Shown piece after piece: positions 27,188-35,500 of a stretch of DNA of 64,000 bases. Numbering within the stretch: the stretch's first letter is position 1; each line of letters starts with the position of its first letter. Source of the stretch: Ga0077530 sp046293075 (lineage in GTDB: Bacteria > Pseudomonadota > Alphaproteobacteria > Rhizobiales > Hyphomicrobiaceae); contig JBKBPL010000024.1 in the NCBI GenBank assembly GCA_046293075.1, positions 1 to 64,000 of the forward strand, given 5' to 3'. The notes under the pieces were generated by a model. The model saw nothing but the letters and a program-made list of their open reading frames with translations. It was not told the origin of the DNA and did no database searches. Position numbers and translations under genes: made by a program.

Positions 27188-27640
27188 TCAGCGCGCGCGA
27201 CCGAAACGACTGAACCAGGTGTGATTGGGATCGGTCAGCGTGACGAGGCTGAAGCCGCCGGTCGCGAAGTACGACAGATACCCCTCGTCCGTCTGCACGC
27301 GTATGTGCCGCGTCGGCAGGTTCGTATCGCCGCCGAGACCGTGCGGCCCTTCCTGCACAACAACCGATGCCGTGAGCCAGCCGCTCTGATAGATCACCGA
27401 GTTGTTTCGCCGCCCGCTCTGATGCGTCTGGATCTCAGCGTCTCGCGCGCCAGATATCTGCACCGACGAAATGCCGTTGATCTCGCCGTGCTGGTTGAGC
27501 TTGACGCTCGAGCCCGTCCCGGTCGTGGTGACGATGACGGCGTAGTTGAGCCACGCGTTCTGATCGATCGTGAGCGGCTCAGCGTGGGCGCGCCCCGGCA
27601 GCAGTGCCAGAACGACAGCACAAGCAGTTGCACGTCGCAT
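27188..27640 (-). CDS. Curlin-repeat (CsgA/CsgB-like) secreted protein
   Basis: The 150-residue precursor starts with a signal peptide (MRRATACAVVLALLPGRAHA, cleavage before EPLT). The mature part has curlin-type repeats built on S-x5-QxG-x2-N spacing: SVKLNQHGEINGISSVQISG and EIQTHQSGRRNNSVIYQSG, then LTASVVVQEG. A non-repeat C-terminal region of about 45 residues follows (TRHIRVQTDEGYLSYFATGG and onward). Curlins polymerise into extracellular amyloid fibres. No csgE, csgF or csgG homologue is in this window, so the export route is unknown. AGGAC lies eight bases before the ATG. Repeats are few and degenerate, so a nucleator (CsgB-like) role is possible. Confidence 0.65.
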   Translation of the reverse strand: MRRATACAVVLALLPGRAHAEPLTIDQNAWLNYAVIVTTTGTGSSVKLNQHGEINGISSVQISGARDAEIQTHQSGRRNNSVIYQSGWLTASVVVQEGPHGLGGDTNLPTRHIRVQTDEGYLSYFATGGFSLVTLTDPNHTWFSRFGRAR

Positions 27641-27717
27641 CGAAGTCCTCATGCGGTTTGGCCGGGATCCATGCTGGCAGCCCGACACTTCGGTCGAACA
27701 ATGTTGCCCAATGCTTC

Positions 27718-27851
27718 GGGCGTTGTGGCGAAGCCGCGCGGGGGGGCCCCCCAAGCCCGCCGGCCGACAAGGGGCCGGGGTGGGGCCGCGGGCCACGCCC
27801 GGAAANNNNNNNNNNGTTGGGGCTACGCCGCGCGGCTTCGCCACAATGCCC
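27718..27851. repeat. Large inverted repeat flanking the assembly gap
   Basis: The 24-base arm 27718-27741 is the reverse complement of 27828-27851 with one mismatch (a G:U pair in RNA). The inside is extremely GC-rich, including GGGGGGCCCCCC at 27741-27752, and holds the 10-N gap. It lies between the two curli-region genes and could be a long hairpin terminator or a dispersed palindromic repeat. It is the likely cause of the failed assembly. Confidence 0.75.
27806..27815. other. Assembly gap (10 N)
   Basis: Ten ambiguous bases, a scaffold join of unknown true length. Reading frames crossing it are not reliable, and sequence may be missing between the two secreted-protein genes. Confidence 0.98.
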
Positions 27852-27860
27852 TGCAGGCGA

Positions 27861-28208
27861 TCAGGGACCGGGATTGGGACCGTCGCCATCGACGTTCACG
27901 ATGACGCGCGTCACGTCGATGTACGAGCCGATCGGATCGTAGACGCGCACGTCGCCACCGAGCGCGGCGTTAAACGACTCGTTGATGTACGGCATGATGA
28001 ACGCGCCGCTTTCGACCCGCACATATGGATCGGTACGGGGGGCCTCGATCAAGGCGCGCTCTCCCCCCTGCGCGATCAGGCTGAAAGCCATGGCGCCGGC
28101 GGTCTGGGTCACCCGCGCGGAATTCGTGACACCACCCCTCGGCGCGGTCTGGGCGAGAACCGGCGTCGCAATGGCGCAGGCTGCAACCACCAATAGAAAC
28201 TTCTTCAT
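27861..28208 (-). CDS. Small secreted protein next to the curlin-like gene, function unknown
   Basis: A 115-residue precursor with a clear signal peptide (MKKFLLVVAACAIATPVLAQ). The mature part contains NSARVTQTAGAMAFSLIAQG, which faintly echoes curlin spacing, then a region with DPYVRVESGAFIMPYINESF and VYDPIGSYIDVTRVIVNVDG. I do not recognise the family. It is upstream of the curlin-like gene on the same strand, separated by the hairpin and gap, and may be an accessory or second subunit. GAGAGAGCAG precedes the ATG at 28208; a longer in-frame extension to 28496 has no signal-peptide start and is rejected. Confidence 0.65.
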   Translation of the reverse strand: MKKFLLVVAACAIATPVLAQTAPRGGVTNSARVTQTAGAMAFSLIAQGGERALIEAPRTDPYVRVESGAFIMPYINESFNAALGGDVRVYDPIGSYIDVTRVIVNVDGDGPNPGP

Positions 28209-28630
28209 CTGCTCTCTCATCTGATGGAGGTTCAGGGCTTCAGCCCGCCCCAGGGCACACACGCATAGGTAGAGTATGCGATTCGCCGTCTCGCGCCATG
28301 CGTGCAATTTAGAAGAGAGCACGAGTGAGGAATTTGGGCCACATCCGCCTTCGGAGGGGAAGAGGATCGCCGACAGCCGGCTCCGGAGCACACGCATTAC
28401 GTGCATCATCTGGCGTCGGTCCATCCACCGGCCGCCCGCTCGCAAGGGTTGCATCGATGCCTGGGAAAGCCTGAGCGGCAGGGCCGACACGGTCACCCTG
28501 CTTCAATCATTGGTTTTAATGATCCGCCTGTGGATCAACTCTTGATTGAATCTTGCTGCATGCCGTCGAATCTGGCGCCGTGACCGCCGTGGCCCTGCGT
28601 CCCATGGCGGACGCCTTGGAGGATCGACGT
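28209..28630. other. Intergenic region of 422 bases
   Basis: Divergent promoter region between the minus-strand secreted protein and the plus-strand AAA gene. It is less GC-rich than its surroundings near 28500-28560. I see no coding frame; the only clear structure is the nested inverted repeat at 28502-28550. Confidence 0.4.
28502..28550. promoter_or_regulatory. Nested inverted repeats upstream of the AAA ATPase gene
   Basis: TTCAATCA (28502-28509) pairs with TGATTGAA (28543-28550), and inside them TGATCC (28520-28525) pairs with GGATCA (28532-28537). The element is AT-rich and lies 81 bases before the ATG at 28631. It may be an operator pair or a structured leader. Confidence 0.4.
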
Positions 28631-29533
28631 ATGTCCCGGATCACGAATCTGGCGCCCAGCATGCTGCCGGCAGCGCCCTCGCCTTTTGCCGGCCTGATCC
28701 GCATGCCAGGGCAGTATCTTTGTCCGGACGGCGTCGTGTTCGACGAGCTCGAGCGGGCCGTCCGCCGGCACCTCTTCAAGCAGGTTCTGCCCTCGCTGAA
28801 GGGGCGCGTCGAGCGCTACCTGATCATCCAGGGCGCGCGCGGCACCGGCAAGACCGTATCCGCGACGGATGCCTCTCTGCGCTACGGCTTCGCCGTGGCC
28901 CTGCTGCCGGCGTCCATGCTGGCCAGCGAGCATGAAGGCGGGGCCAGCGCCGTGCTCGCCGACTTCATGGCCTTCGCCGCCGAAACATCGCGCACGCGAA
29001 AGGTGCGCATCGCGATCGTTGCCGACGACTTCGACCTCTCGATCTCCGCCGCCGACGGCCAAACCGGCAAGACGATCAACAGCCTGCTCATCACGCATCA
29101 GCTCCAGCAGCTCGCCGACACGCAGGAGCCGCGCAATTTCGATGACAGCGGCATGCCGGTCATCTTCACCGGCAACAACTTCACGACGATGCGGGCCTCG
29201 TTGTTCCGCGACGGGCGCGCAACATGGCATACGCACCGCCCGACACTCGACGACAAGCTCCACGTCGCCTTCCAGATCTTCAATCCGCGCTCATTCGACG
29301 ATCGCCGCTTGATCGAGCGGCTTGTACGCGCTTATCAGGGCGAAAGCGTTGCCTTTTGGCGCGCGCTGCACAACGACCTCTTGACCGACCGGCTCGACGA
29401 CATTATTGCCCGCGGCCTCCCTGATGTGGCTGCCGCGGAAGCGGAGTTCCGCCGTCCCGTGCCGCTCGATGGGGCCAAGCTCTGGCCGCTCGCGCGCGCG
29501 CGCGCCAAAACGCGGCCGGTGTCGTTTCTTTGA
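28631..29533 (+). CDS. AAA-family ATPase, RuBisCO-activase-like
   Basis: Single AAA ATPase domain of 300 residues. Walker A is GARGTGKT (68-75), Walker B IVADDFDL (129-136), and the sensor/arginine-finger region reads VIFTGNNFTTMRASLFRDGR (177-196). This last segment is close in pattern to the RuBisCO activase family (TGNDFSTLYAPLIRDGR type). No RuBisCO or cbb gene is in this window, so the client is unknown. GGAGG lies about ten bases before the ATG at 28631. It appears monocistronic, converging on the ferredoxin reductase gene with 18 bases between stops. A role as a protein remodeller for another large complex is possible. Confidence 0.8.
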   Translation: MSRITNLAPSMLPAAPSPFAGLIRMPGQYLCPDGVVFDELERAVRRHLFKQVLPSLKGRVERYLIIQGARGTGKTVSATDASLRYGFAVALLPASMLASEHEGGASAVLADFMAFAAETSRTRKVRIAIVADDFDLSISAADGQTGKTINSLLITHQLQQLADTQEPRNFDDSGMPVIFTGNNFTTMRASLFRDGRATWHTHRPTLDDKLHVAFQIFNPRSFDDRRLIERLVRAYQGESVAFWRALHNDLLTDRLDDIIARGLPDVAAAEAEFRRPVPLDGAKLWPLARARAKTRPVSFL

Positions 29534-29551
29534 GGCCTCGAACGATGCCGC

Positions 29552-30718
29552 TCAGCCGGCCCGCTGCTTGCCGATGGTCGCCCGGCCCGACATATACTCG
29601 GCGGGTGCGTTGACAGCTTCGACCGCACAAAGGCGGCCGTCATCATCCAGATGCGCGACCGCGAACTTGCCCTGCTCGATATCGCCGCGCACCTCGACGC
29701 GCGTTGCCCCGATGGGCAGTCCGGCGATCTGGAGCTTCAGATCGTACTGATCGGACCAGAACCAGGGGACCTCGGGCGCCGGCGCCTTGGCACCGCAGAT
29801 CGCGGCCGCGGCCTGACGCGCCTGCTCGAGCGCGCTCGCAACACTTTCGAGCCGAGCGCGACAGCCGTAGTGCGGCAACGGCCGCTCTGTGCAGTCGCCG
29901 ATCGCGAAGATATCGGGATCGCTGGTGCGCGCCTCGAGATCCACGGAAATGCCGTTGTTGCAGGTGATGCCCGCCACCTCAGCGAGTTCGGTGTTGGGAA
30001 CGGCGCCGATGCCGACGAGCACCATGTCCGCGGCTTCGGTGGGTCCATCGTCGAGCCGCACGCCGCACAAACGGCCATCGCGCACGTCAAGACCGGAGAC
30101 GCCCGTCTCCAGCCGGAAGGTGACGCCTTGGCGTTCGTGGAAACGCTGCACAAAGGCCGAGATGGGCGGCGAGGCGACGCGCGCCAGCAAGCGCGCCTCG
30201 CGCTCGATCACCACCACATCCATGCCCTTGAGGCGCGCCGAGGCCGCCACCTCGAGCCCGATATAACCGCCGCCGATGACAACGAGGCGCTGCCCGGAGA
30301 TAAGGCCAGCCTTGACGCGGTCGGCATCGGCGATCGTACGCAGAACGTGCACACCTGGAACGTCCTCGCCCGCGAGCCCCAGTCGCCGGGCCCGCGCACC
30401 TGTCGCGAGGATCACCGTGCCATAGGGCAGGGTCTCGCCACCTGCCAAGGTGATCGAGCGCGCTTCGCGGTTGATCGCGGTGACGCGGGTATCCAGCCGC
30501 AAGATGATCCCGCGCTGATCGTAGAAGCTTTGCGGCCGGAGCCCGACCGCAGAGAACCCCACATCACCCTTGAGCCAGGCCTTGGAAAGCGGTGGCCGCT
30601 GGTACGGCAGATAGGGCTCATCGCCGATAACGGTGATGGGGGCGTCAGAGCCGAGCTGGCGCAGGTTGGCTGCAACCGAACCGCCCGCATGGCCAGCGCC
30701 AATGATCAGAATGCTCAC
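29552..30718 (-). CDS. FAD-dependent ferredoxin reductase
   Basis: Pyridine nucleotide-disulfide oxidoreductase of the putidaredoxin/rhodocoxin reductase type, 388 residues. The N-terminal FAD motif is ILIIGAGHAGGSVAANLRQL. YQRPPLSKAWLKG follows, then the NAD-binding motif VVIGGGYIGLEVAASA and the second FAD motif DIFAIGDCTERP. The C-terminal interface domain (WFWSDQYDLKLQIAGLPIGA) is characteristic. It passes electrons from NADH to a [2Fe-2S] ferredoxin serving a P450 or ring-hydroxylating oxygenase; neither partner is in the window. Confidence 0.92.
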   Translation of the reverse strand: MSILIIGAGHAGGSVAANLRQLGSDAPITVIGDEPYLPYQRPPLSKAWLKGDVGFSAVGLRPQSFYDQRGIILRLDTRVTAINREARSITLAGGETLPYGTVILATGARARRLGLAGEDVPGVHVLRTIADADRVKAGLISGQRLVVIGGGYIGLEVAASARLKGMDVVVIEREARLLARVASPPISAFVQRFHERQGVTFRLETGVSGLDVRDGRLCGVRLDDGPTEAADMVLVGIGAVPNTELAEVAGITCNNGISVDLEARTSDPDIFAIGDCTERPLPHYGCRARLESVASALEQARQAAAAICGAKAPAPEVPWFWSDQYDLKLQIAGLPIGATRVEVRGDIEQGKFAVAHLDDDGRLCAVEAVNAPAEYMSGRATIGKQRAG

Positions 30719-30866
30719 GGGATGCTCCCTCGCGTCACGGGGCCATGATACCGCAGCGCCGCACCAGCATCAGTGCTTCATAGCCGCGCACATCCGCTGC
30801 GCACGGCACCACGCGGTGCACAGCGGCGCGCATGAGTTCACTCTCCGTTCCTGCCATGCTAAATGT

Positions 30867-31967
30867 ATGGGCGCCATGCGCGACTCGCCCATCCGCAAGA
30901 TCATCCACATCGACATGGACGCCTTCTATGCGTCCGTCGAGCAGCGCGACGATCCGGCGCTCAGGGGCCGCCCGGTCGCTGTCGGTCATGGTGCCGCGCG
31001 TGGCGTCGTCGCGGCGGCAAGCTACGAAGCGCGCAAGTTCGGTGTGCGCTCGGCCATGCCGTCGAGCACAGCGCTGCGCAAATGCCCCGAGCTGATCTTC
31101 GTCAGGCCGCGATTCGAGGTCTATCGCGCCGTATCCCAGCAGATCCGCGCCATCTTCGCCGCCTATACGCCGCTCATCGAGCCGCTCTCGCTGGATGAGG
31201 CCTATCTCGACGTAACCGAGAACCTGCGCGGTATTGCGACGGCCTCGGCAACCGCATCCGAGATCCGCGCGCGCATTCTCGCGGAGACGCGCCTCACGGC
31301 CTCGGCCGGCATCTCATACAACAAGTTCCTCGCGAAACTCGCCTCCGACCACCGCAAACCCAATGGCCAGTTCGTGATCCCGCCAAGCGCGGGCGAGGCG
31401 TTCGTCGCGGATCTGCCGGTCGGCAAGTTCCATGGCGTCGGCCCCGTGACGGCCGAGAAAATGAACCGGCTCGGCATCTTCACGGGTGCGGACTTGAAGC
31501 GGCACTCGCTCGCCTTCCTGCAGCAGCATTTCGGCAAGTCTGGGCCCTGGTATTATAGCCTCGCGCGTGGCGAGGACCACCGTGCCGTCGTCCCGGATCG
31601 CCCGCGCAAGTCGTCCGGCTCCGAGACGACTTTCTCGCGCGACCTTATCGAGCCCTCAGAGATCGAGGCTGCTGTGTGCGAGATGGCCGACGATGTCTGG
31701 GCGTGGTGCGAGAAGACGCGCGCCTGCGGGCGCACCGTGACCGTGAAGATCAAATACGCCGATTTCCAACTGGCGACGCGCAGCCGGACGTTCGATGCAC
31801 CCATCAGCTCGCGGGAGGCGCTGCACGCCGCGAGCCTCCAGCTCATGCGCTCGGTCTATCCACTGAGCAAGGGCATCCGCCTCGTCGGCGTCACGCTCTC
31901 GAGCTTCGGCCGACGCGAGGAGGCGACTTCGGAGCAGCTGAGCCTTGCACTGCCGACTACGTCCTGA
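30867..31967 (+). CDS. dinB: DNA polymerase IV
   Basis: Y-family translesion polymerase of 366 residues. Catalytic residues appear in IIHIDMDAFYASVEQRDDP (metal aspartates near 16-18) and LIEPLSLDEAYLDVT. The palm/fingers motif VAAASYEARKFGVRSAMPSS, the thumb segment SAGISYNKFLAKLASDHRKP, and the little-finger domain after about residue 245 are all present. It incorporates nucleotides opposite damaged bases. The extreme C-terminus EQLSLAL resembles a beta-clamp-binding motif (QLxLxL). Start is ATG 30867 or 30876; neither has a strong ribosome binding site. Its stop lies two bases from the broken gene's end on the other strand. Confidence 0.94.
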   Translation: MGAMRDSPIRKIIHIDMDAFYASVEQRDDPALRGRPVAVGHGAARGVVAAASYEARKFGVRSAMPSSTALRKCPELIFVRPRFEVYRAVSQQIRAIFAAYTPLIEPLSLDEAYLDVTENLRGIATASATASEIRARILAETRLTASAGISYNKFLAKLASDHRKPNGQFVIPPSAGEAFVADLPVGKFHGVGPVTAEKMNRLGIFTGADLKRHSLAFLQQHFGKSGPWYYSLARGEDHRAVVPDRPRKSSGSETTFSRDLIEPSEIEAAVCEMADDVWAWCEKTRACGRTVTVKIKYADFQLATRSRTFDAPISSREALHAASLQLMRSVYPLSKGIRLVGVTLSSFGRREEATSEQLSLALPTTS

Positions 31968-31969
31968 TG

Positions 31970-32317
31970 TCAGCGGTGAAGGTCCCTCCGCATCGCCTCC
32001 AGTAGGCCTCGAAATGCCGTATCTCTTGCCGAGGGCGGCGCATCGTTCGCATCGAGGAAGGCCTGCGCCTATCGGGACACGTCATCTGAGCCGAACAACT
32101 GGCAACGTGCCTGCCAAAGCTCATGGTCCTTAGAGCGGTGCGGTGAGGGCTCAACCGCCGCTTTGTGTATTGCGTCAAGCAGGCCCAGGTAGGCTTCTCG
32201 CTTCTCTTGATAAAGGCGATCCCCAACCACAGCCCGACGCGAATACAAGTGATCAATAATTGACTTCAGTAACGAGCCGAGTCCGAGGCCACCGAGAAGC
32301 CGTAGGAGCCATTCCAT
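31970..32317 (-). pseudogene. Hypothetical protein gene interrupted by an in-frame TAG
   Basis: The frame starts at ATG 32317 (MEWLLRLLGGLGLGSLLKSI) and encodes a small protein with an N-terminal hydrophobic helix followed by charged helices (YQEKREAYLGLLDAIHKAAV). It meets TAG at 32069-32071 after FGSDDVSR. The same frame continues with AQAFLDANDAPPSARDTAFR and GLLEAMRRDLHR to a TGA at 31970-31972, without frameshift. The continuation has the same helical, charged character, so I read it as one gene of about 115 codons broken by a nonsense mutation, possibly at a tyrosine codon. A genuinely shorter 82-residue protein cannot be excluded. Function unknown. Confidence 0.6.
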
Positions 32318-32466
32318 CACCTGCCTCACATTCGCGAATCAGGCCCTGTTTCCCCATCGCGCATTCCGCCGGAGCGAGGGGCGGCATCAAACTCCGTGCC
32401 AGCGCCTGTGGTCGCCCCTCACCCCGCCTACGCCCCATGCACGTGGGACAAAATAAATCAATTTCC

Positions 32467-32514
32467 CCTTCTCCCCGTCCTTACGGGGAGAAGGTCGGGA
32501 TGAGGGGCGGCGGC
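32467..32514. repeat. Intergenic palindromic repeat, copy 1
   Basis: CCTTCTCCCCGT (32467-32478), a 4-nt loop and ACGGGGAGAAGG (32483-32494) form a perfect 12-bp hairpin, followed by TCGGGATGAGGGGCGGCGGC. This signature is familiar as a short dispersed intergenic repeat in rhizobial-type genomes. Confidence 0.7.
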
Positions 32515-32537
32515 AAACGCTAACGTCAGCGCAAGTG

Positions 32538-32580
32538 GCCGCCCCTCACCCTGACCCTCTCCCCGCACGCGGGGAGAGGG
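32538..32580. repeat. Intergenic palindromic repeat, copy 2 (opposite orientation)
   Basis: GCCGCCCCTCACCCTGA leads into CCCTCTCCCCGC (32555-32566) and GCGGGGAGAGGG (32569-32580), a perfect 12-bp stem. It is an inverted, diverged copy of the element at 32467-32514. It ends seven bases before the stop of the large ATPase gene and may act as its terminator. Confidence 0.7.
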
Positions 32581-32586
32581 AAATAC

Positions 32587-35500
32587 TTATCCAAACAGCC
32601 TGAGCTGGCGTTCGCCGGCGCCCTTGGTCTCGAAGCCGAGCTGCTCGATGCGGTCGAAGGGCACCTGCTCCGCCGTGATCAGCGAGCGCTGCGCCTTGAG
32701 CGCCCGCACGAGCCCTTCCTGCACGAGGTGGAACTCGCCGACCGTCTGGTGCGGCAGCACGGCCGCCGGATCGAGGCCCGACTCGCTCTGGAAGGCCGCC
32801 TTGAGCTTGCGAAGCGCGGTATCCTCGCGCACGCGGCCGATGAACCAGCTCGTGATCTGATCGCGCGACTTGTAGTCGAGATCACCCGGTGACTGCGTCG
32901 CGAGCATGAGGCCGAGGCCGGCGGAGCGGGCGCGCTTCAGGAGGCTCTGCAGCGGCTCGGCCGTCGCCGGCTTGGCGTTCGCCGGGATGTAGAGATCGGC
33001 CTCGTCGAGCATGACGACGGCCTGCAGCTCGTCGTTGGGATTTCGCTGGCAGAAGCGCAAGGCCTCGGAGAGGAACTGCGAGACCCAGAAGAGGATGTTC
33101 TCGTTGTCGCCGAGGAAGCCGGTGTAGATGATCGAGAGGCGCGTGCGGCCGTCGGGGCGCGCGTACGGCCCGATGCCGAGCAGCGATTCCATCCTGAGCG
33201 GCTCGCCGCCTGTCTCGAAGAGCGCCGCATTGCGGTGGCGGAGACTGTCGAGCTGCGCCACAAGATCGCGCCGGATCTTGCCCGAGGGGTCCATGCGCTG
33301 TGTCAGCTCGGTGAGCTCGGGATCCTCGTCCTCGAGCAGGTGAATGAGATCGGTGAGGCCGACCTCGGTGCTGAATCGCGAGCCGAGAATGCGCAGCGCC
33401 ACGGAGAGCGTGCCCGACTGCTTCTGGTGTGTCGCCGAGTTCTTGAGGTGCAGCATGTCGCCGAGCGCCGCCGCCGAGAGATTGGCGAGGAGCTGCTGCT
33501 CATGCTCGGGGAGCTCGTTGATGCCAGTCGGCAGCAGCGTGATCGAGATCGGGCGGCCCGAGGCGCGGCCCGGCGTGTAGACCGCGACGTCAATGGCATC
33601 GCCGAGCTTCTCGCGCCGGCTGCTTGTCTCGCCGACATCATCCTCGCGGCTGCGCCACACATCGGGGTTGGCATACGAGCACAGATCGCCCTTGCGGTCG
33701 ATCAGGACGACGGGTGTGCCGTTCATCAGAAGCTGCTCGATGAGGCAGAGCGCCAGCGTCGTCTTGCCTGAGCCTGAGCCGCCGAGCACGGCCGTGTGAC
33801 GCTTCAGGACGTCCTTGTTGAGCGTGATGGTCTTGCCGCGCCCGCCGATCTCGCGTCCAGCAAAAATGCTCGAAGCATTCGAGCCATGCTCATCGAGGAT
33901 GACGCTTAGCGGCAGGTCGTGGTCCTCGTCGGACGGCGTCGGCGCTGCCGGGCTCGTCGATGCCCACCCCGTCCAGTCTGCGAGGCGACTTTGCAAGCTC
34001 GGCAGGCTGAAGCCCTCGCGCGGCGGCGCATCGCCGGGCAGCGGCGGCGGCCCTTTCGCCCAGGGAAGGGTGACGAGATTGCTGCGCTCGTCCGGCTCGG
34101 CGGGTGCCTCCGCGCTGCGCCGCTTCATGGGCCCTTCGCCCATCGCCATGGCCCCACCCAGGAGATCGAGCCGCAGGAGCTGCCCGAGCACGGAAAGGCC
34201 GGACAGAAGCTTGGCCTGCTCGAGCCAGCCGGCGAAGCCCGGGTCGGTGCGATGGCGCGCGTGGAACTCGCGCACGGTCATCATGCGCTCCCATTCCGTC
34301 ATCGGCACGACGAGCGCGCGCCCGCCACTCTCGCGGAACTTGCGGAATGCCTGGGCCGTCTGGTTCTTGCGCGGCGGCGGATAGTCGCTCGCGCGCAGCA
34401 TGACGGCGCTTGCCGATGAAAGGTTCGACAGGACCTTGTCGAGCTGGCGCTTGAGGCCGCCCCCCTGAGTCGGACGATTGCAGATGAAAACGCGCGTCTT
34501 CTGCATGATCCCCGAAGCGTGCGTGACCGTGATGTCGGCCGCGGGCAGGTCGTCGCCGAGATCAGCGCGGCGCACGGACAGCGTCACCGCATCACCCCAT
34601 TCGGCACGCGCCAACTCGAGCGCCGAGGTCAGCACGCCGAGCAGTTCCTGGTCGTCGGACGGCATCTCCGCTTCCGACAGGCTCGCGAAACGCTCCCAGC
34701 TCGCGCGGAAATCGATCTGGTTCGCCGCTGCTGGCTCGCTCTGCGCGCCGCCGAGCCCGAAGCCCAGTGCTGCCGCCAGCGTCGAGATGAAGCCCGCGCC
34801 ATCCGCCTCCTCGGGCTCGATGGACGGTGCGTCGTCGCTGGCGGCGCGGCGCTTCAGCCGCGCCTGCGCATCCTCGAGCAGTCGGCGGGTCGAGAGACCA
34901 CCGAGCTCGGCCATGAAATCGGCCCCAAAGAGCTTGGTCAGGTCGGCAGAGGCCGGGTCGACGCCGCGCGCGATCGCGTGCTGCTCGACGCGACGGGAGA
35001 GGATGAGGCGCGCCTCATCTGCGGTGCGGCTCTCAAGCAGCGCAACAGGCCCGGCTTTCTCGATGCGATCGATGTACGACTGCGCGAGCACGCCGCGCAT
35101 CTGGTCGTAGAAATCGCCGAGGCAGGAGATGATGATCAGCGCGGACGGCACGCGGTTGGCGATCTGGATGAGATCACGCACGGCCTTCTGGAAGCGATCA
35201 TCGCAATCGGGAAAGAAGCGCAGATCCTCGACTTGATCGATGCAGAAGACGAGCGCGGCGCGATCGACCGTCCACATGAGCTTGCCGAGGCTTTCGATGA
35301 TCTCGAATGCGCGGCCCTCCCCGGTGCTCGGGTCGAGCGCGGCGACCGACGCCTGTGAGAGCTCGTTGAGCGGGCGGCCCTGGAGATACTGGCGCACGCG
35401 CTGGTCGATACGCGGGTCGGCGCGCTGGAGATAGAGCAGCGCGCGCACGATGTTGATGTCGAGCTCCTGATCGGCGAACGAGGGGCTCGCGACGATTTCA

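Noticed and set aside
27188..27889. A 233-codon frame crossing the N gap
   Set aside because: The part before residue 84 runs through undetermined bases and a GC palindrome; the signal peptide and ribosome binding site fix the start at 27640.
27068..28196. Plus-strand frames crossing the N gap
   Set aside because: They depend on the arbitrary gap length and are antisense to the secreted-protein genes.
32371..32582. CRISPR array
   Set aside because: The repeats are palindromic hairpins in opposite orientation with unequal spacing, not regularly spaced direct repeats.
33235..33771. Plus-strand frames inside the double ATPase gene as candidate toxins or overlapping genes
   Set aside because: Composition matches antisense shadows; no start signal or motif.
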